Below are positions 33,499 through 36,844 of a stretch of 36,844 nt of DNA, one piece after another. Positions within the stretch are counted from its first letter, which is position 1, and every line of letters starts with the position of its first letter. Below the pieces are notes generated by a model. It saw only the letters and a list, made by a program, of their open reading frames with translations, did not search any database and had not been told where the DNA came from. This DNA comes from Legionella sp. (GTDB taxonomy: Bacteria; Pseudomonadota; Gammaproteobacteria; Legionellales; Legionellaceae), in NCBI GenBank assembly GCA_009995425.1, contig JAACPN010000015.1, positions 1 through 36,844 of the forward strand. The letters are read 5' to 3'. The translations under genes were made by a program, and so were the position numbers.

Positions 33499-35850
33499 TC
33501 ATACCGATGTTTGTCGAGAAACAATCGGTGGCAACGTAAGATTGTCGCATGAGCGTGATACATCGATGGTTTTTTTTGCTCTGAATAAACCATGCTGTTT
33601 TAGTGCTTCATGTTGTTTTGCAGTATAACCCGGGGAGGGTAATGGATCGCATGACTTGGTGCCTTTGAGGCGTGGTATTTTTTTGAGATTTTTTGTTTGT
33701 TGAATCGCTTTGTTTAAGCAAGGATGATGACCTGTGGCTGCCGCCTCGGCTAGGGCATGCATGATGCTGGTTTGCTGATTTTTTTGCGCGATTTTATAAC
33801 CTTTAGTCATCACAGCGTCACATGGTGGCCTAGGGCAGGCAAGTAAGGCTTTGACACAATCAACATGACCTGCCTCAACAGCACGTTTAAAGCATGTTTC
33901 AATCATCTTAAGACGGGGTGATTTTTGTCCACGCCAAAGCGTTGGAATGGCTTCCGCGGCATTTTGTTTTATGGCAAGTTCGAGCAGGCCGTTCACGAAC
34001 GGTTGATGGAACTGCGCGCGTTGGTGATAATAACCCACGATCGCCCAATGACCTAAATTGGCGGCTTCGGAGGTTATTTCTTCACATGACTCCGGTTGTT
34101 TGACATGGTGTGATTTAAGCCAGAGAACCATGGGAAGATTGCCGTGATGTGCGGCGTGCATGTAGAGCGAGTGCTGATTAAATTGTAAGTCATACCAAGG
34201 GCGCGCTTTGGGAATATTCGTGTCTAAACGGTGAATAATATCGGAACGTAGGCTGGCATCGTTGATGCTGACTAAAGCTTCGATAAGCAGCCGTTCATAG
34301 GGTGTGACTTCACGTGGATCGAAGCTGGGTGCTATGCCGAGGTGTTGTATGAAATCATCAAGCGTAAAATTGTTATGTAATTGTGGTAAAAAAGCTTTAA
34401 GAAGATGACACTGCAATTGATATTTATCCGAAGGCAGGGTGTTGGGAATAGACTCGATGGTTTGTATCGCACGAAGTTTTACCTGGATTGCCCGCCAAAC
34501 ATCTTCGACCGTTATATAATCAAAATCTTCTATCAACGTGTTTGTATGGGTTTGCACGCAGGTATGAAAGCTATTTTCTAGCCAAGCACTGTGTGCGATA
34601 AGCTCTGCTTTTGCGGGTTTAAACTTACGAAGTTGTCGCAGCAGGTTCTCGTCATCCAAGACTTCAGGATGTTTAAGAATGATTTCAAAAAGATGATTGA
34701 ACACAAGCAGCGCGTGGGATGAATTGCGCTTTTCAAATTTATTTAAAAGCGCAGAGAGATCAGCAATTAAATCTAAATCAGATGTGCTGGCTTGTTTTAT
34801 GTCATGAATATAGTTTGAAAAATTATCCGCGCAACTGATCTTTTGTGTTAAATAATCTGAATATAAAATCAGGCCTGGCACACCACTGATATGTGCTTTC
34901 AGCAGCTCGTCCATCGTCGTGTTTAGTAAGTATTTTACGAGTATTTTCTTGAAGTGCTCATGCTCTCTTAGATGCTGGAAAAGCACACTAAAATTTTGAT
35001 GGGTGATATGTGGACCATTAAACAAAGCGATCAAGACGGGCGTGGGCAAGGTTTGATGTTTATCTTCATAAGCCCTTTGCAATACGGCCATAAGAAACGG
35101 TACACCGAAAACACGATGTAAGGCTTTGATATGACGGTCGGTTGGTATAAATTCAATTTTGGGTAGGTTGAGTGATGGGTTCTTAAGTTTTTTTGTGCTG
35201 AGATCATGAATGCTGCCATCAAGCGCGTAGCTTGCAAGGCCCTCTTCAGGGCAGCGTGTTTCCATCGCTGTTATTGCAAGCGCTCGTGTGTCTGCCTGAT
35301 GATTTAATAGCGCGTAAAGCTGCTCAATCGGATTATTGGGTGTGCTTAAGCTGTATAGGTGATATCTGAAATAATCTTGTAGAAGATGCGCGTGTAAGAT
35401 GTCATTGGGGCTTACATCATGCTGCATGAGCCATTGGATAAAAGCCGAAAATGCTGTAGGTTGGTCAATAAAGCATCGTCCTAAAGTCACAAGACCTAGT
35501 GCATGCGTTTGTTCATGCAGATGCATATTCAGCAGTGTGAGAATTTTGTGGGTGTGAGTATACTTTTCTTCACATGATGATGTTTTTAGCTCTGCCAAAT
35601 AATCAATGATCAGTGGCAGCATAGCGGTTTGGCTCTCTGCGCCTAAAGCATGATGACAATGTGTTAAAAAAGCATCGTAGGCTTCACGATGTGCGGGCGC
35701 TTCACGGTAAGCTGCCGTTATTTTTTTATATGCGAAAGCAAGATCTTCTTGGGTGAGCATTTGACTGGATAGCTGTTCAATCGTCACGTTTGTAGGCGAT
35801 TGTGTGGAGGCATGAGGGTGAAGTTGAACAAATAAATCAAAAAGTAACAT
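33499..35850 (-). CDS. Large protein of unknown function with ankyrin-like C-terminal repeats
   Basis: A 783-residue soluble protein, almost entirely helical by appearance, without signal peptide or membrane segment. The start at ATG 35850 has AGGAGG seven bases upstream, a perfect ribosome-binding site. Residues 1-550 match no family I know. Residues about 560-705 contain degenerate ankyrin-like units (SLYMHAAHHGNLPMVLWLKS, EITSEAANLGHWAIVGYYHQ, CFKRAVEAGHVDCVKALLAC). A Pro- and Lys-rich tail has two related pieces (TKSCDPLP at 731-738 and SRSCDNLTLP at 765-774) and ends PIVSRQTSV. The tail ending is shared with the next gene. An ankyrin protein in a Legionellales background suggests a secreted host-acting protein, but no secretion signal is proved. 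Confidence 0.8.
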   Translation of the reverse strand: MLLFDLFVQLHPHASTQSPTNVTIEQLSSQMLTQEDLAFAYKKITAAYREAPAHREAYDAFLTHCHHALGAESQTAMLPLIIDYLAELKTSSCEEKYTHTHKILTLLNMHLHEQTHALGLVTLGRCFIDQPTAFSAFIQWLMQHDVSPNDILHAHLLQDYFRYHLYSLSTPNNPIEQLYALLNHQADTRALAITAMETRCPEEGLASYALDGSIHDLSTKKLKNPSLNLPKIEFIPTDRHIKALHRVFGVPFLMAVLQRAYEDKHQTLPTPVLIALFNGPHITHQNFSVLFQHLREHEHFKKILVKYLLNTTMDELLKAHISGVPGLILYSDYLTQKISCADNFSNYIHDIKQASTSDLDLIADLSALLNKFEKRNSSHALLVFNHLFEIILKHPEVLDDENLLRQLRKFKPAKAELIAHSAWLENSFHTCVQTHTNTLIEDFDYITVEDVWRAIQVKLRAIQTIESIPNTLPSDKYQLQCHLLKAFLPQLHNNFTLDDFIQHLGIAPSFDPREVTPYERLLIEALVSINDASLRSDIIHRLDTNIPKARPWYDLQFNQHSLYMHAAHHGNLPMVLWLKSHHVKQPESCEEITSEAANLGHWAIVGYYHQRAQFHQPFVNGLLELAIKQNAAEAIPTLWRGQKSPRLKMIETCFKRAVEAGHVDCVKALLACPRPPCDAVMTKGYKIAQKNQQTSIMHALAEAAATGHHPCLNKAIQQTKNLKKIPRLKGTKSCDPLPSPGYTAKQHEALKQHGLFRAKKTIDVSRSCDNLTLPPIVSRQTSV

Positions 35851-35887
35851 GGTCGTCCTCCTGAATAATCCATGAACAGCTGTTTTC

Positions 35888-35903
35888 TTTACTTATATTT
35901 TAC
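35888..35903 (-). promoter_or_regulatory. GTAAA-N6-GTAAA direct repeat, CpxR-like
   Basis: On the minus strand GTAAA occurs twice with six bases between (11-base period), 38 bases upstream of the ankyrin-like gene. E. coli CpxR boxes are GTAAA-N5-GTAAA, and I recall a six-base spacing for Legionella CpxR. A 10-base palindrome AACAGCTGTT lies at 35875-35884 between it and the gene. The region is AT-rich, so chance occurrence is possible. Confidence 0.4.
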
Positions 35904-35949
35904 AAATAAAACAATTTGAGATAAAAAGCAAATCAAATCAAATAATATT

Positions 35950-36844
35950 CTAAACCGTTGTCTGGCGTTCTATTTTAGGTACTGGAGAAAAACTACTGAC
36001 TTTTTGATTCGGTGAGTTTTTTTTATGATTGAATCCAAATAATCTAAGTTGTCTTAAATAGACTGCTCGTTGTTCTTCAGAATTTTTTATTTGTATGTCG
36101 TGGGGTCTTGGTAATGTCTGATTTTTTTCATGTGTATCTAGCTCATCCAAGGGGATGGCACATCCATGCGTTGAGTCATCGGTGAGTGCGCTATACCATG
36201 AGGTATAGCTATCTAATCCGAATGCTTCTTCTAATGCTGATGCATCATCTTGCGTGCTTGAGTCATCAAACACAATCGAAGGGATAAGCCCCGCTTCGAG
36301 TAAAGCTTTGATTGGAGGATGCGCTGTTTCTTGAGGAAAACTGACGAACAAGACACGCCAAAAAGCCATGTGGGCTAAAAATCCATCTATTTGTTTGTAA
36401 ATGGGAAATGTGAGAACGCTTGTCAAATCATTGCGAAGATAAGGGGGTAGTTTGTGATAATTAAAAAACATGACCGCCGCAAGTTGAACCATCAATAAAG
36501 TACTGTAAATCGTCCAAAATTCAGCCCTTCTCGCTTGAGAAGCGATGAGTGCGTATCTAAATATATGTGAGCATTGTGATATCAAATGATAAGACTGATT
36601 GACTTTTGAAACCATTAGGGCCAATGGCGTGGTAGGCCAATCTAGGAGAACAGGCTTTAAGGTGAGTCGCCAGAAATATAAAAACGGTGCTTCAGACCAA
36701 CTGCGTACGCGCTGCCCCCATAAGTTTCCTCCTGTGCCTAAATAACTTTCAGGAACGTTGGTTTTAAAATGGCATGCCATATCAACACGAAATTTTAGTG
36801 TTCCGGCTGTATCATACATATGACGTAATCGTTCACCAACTTCT
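35950..36844 (-). CDS. Unknown protein, 5' end cut by window
   Basis: An open frame that runs off the window end; the first ATG inside is at 36819, but the eight codons before it are open and read EVGERLRH, so the true start may lie outside. At least 289 residues are visible. I recognise no family. The middle has one or two hydrophobic stretches (IYSTLLMVQLAAVMFF and HMAFWRVLFVSF) that could touch a membrane, then an acidic part (DDSSTQDDASALEEAF) and a basic, polar tail ending PVPKIERQTTV. The last nine residues match the pattern of the ankyrin-like neighbour (P-x-[VI]-x-R-Q-T-[ST]-V). The two genes are on the same strand with 99 bases between them. Confidence 0.7.
   Translation of the reverse strand, partial: EVGERLRHMYDTAGTLKFRVDMACHFKTNVPESYLGTGGNLWGQRVRSWSEAPFLYFWRLTLKPVLLDWPTTPLALMVSKVNQSYHLISQCSHIFRYALIASQARRAEFWTIYSTLLMVQLAAVMFFNYHKLPPYLRNDLTSVLTFPIYKQIDGFLAHMAFWRVLFVSFPQETAHPPIKALLEAGLIPSIVFDDSSTQDDASALEEAFGLDSYTSWYSALTDDSTHGCAIPLDELDTHEKNQTLPRPHDIQIKNSEEQRAVYLRQLRLFGFNHKKNSPNQKVSSFSPVPKIERQTTV

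Noticed and set aside
33410-33550. 47-residue N-terminal extension of IspB
   Set aside because: Resemblance to IspB begins at Met 33409, and a TTGACA-17-TAGGAT promoter falls within the extension.
34021-34200. Ankyrin-like region of the large unknown protein as proof of an effector
   Set aside because: The repeats are degenerate and ankyrin proteins also occur without secretion; kept only as a suggestion supported by the tail motif and context.

Overview
The window is a piece of a gammaproteobacterial chromosome. It starts inside rpsE and runs through the end of the spc ribosomal operon (rpmD, rplO, secY, rpmJ) and the whole alpha operon (rpsM, rpsK, rpsD, rpoA, rplQ). Combined with ssb, an MFS gene, uvrA and a lipid-type fatty-acid cluster nearby, the gene set and protein sequences look like the order Legionellales (Legionella/Coxiella/Aquicella relatives). 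This is a judgement from protein resemblance and gene order; no search was run. Gene density is very high and no gene-free stretch exceeds about 230 bases. No tRNA, rRNA, CRISPR array or insertion sequence was seen.

Layout. 1-5362: ribosomal protein, secY and rpoA genes, ending in a strong terminator. 5436-6068: nth. 6152-12123: a tripartite RND pump in the order permease, membrane-fusion protein, outer-membrane lipoprotein. 12191-13688: a DUF1415 protein, ssb with its own terminator, and a small unknown gene. 13672-14865 (minus): an MFS transporter. 15025-20618: a tight plus-strand operon for a dedicated acyl chain and its transfer: FabL-type enoyl reductase, long acyl carrier protein, double-hotdog dehydratase, a complete ketosynthase, a ketosynthase lacking the active-site Cys, and an LpxL-family acyltransferase. 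Its order recalls the rhizobial acpXL-fabZXL-fabF2XL-fabF1XL-...-lpxXL cluster that puts a very-long-chain fatty acid on lipid A. 20725-21051: a small protein with an RVxF-like motif. 21082-22027 (minus): dapF and a hidden lptM. 22174-23520: esterase, ratA, rnfH. 23538-25688: bamE, fur, a second MFS gene. 25772-26326 (minus): a periplasmic BON-domain protein. 26555-31788: uvrA, rplY, pth, ychF, yacG. 31880-32443: an unknown membrane protein with its own near-consensus promoter. 32444-33409 (minus): ispB. 33499-36844 (minus): two large unknown proteins, the first ankyrin-like, the second cut by the window end.

Most of the window is housekeeping. The points that stand out are: UvrA that lacks about 97-100 residues where the insertion domain should be; the acyl-chain operon with its paired active and inactive ketosynthases; two neighbouring unknown proteins that share an RQT[ST]V C-terminus of the PDZ-ligand type, one with ankyrin-like repeats and a CpxR-like GTAAA repeat upstream; and the small RVxF protein with its own extended -10 promoter. 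The last three would fit secreted effectors of a host-associated Legionellales bacterium, but that is inference.
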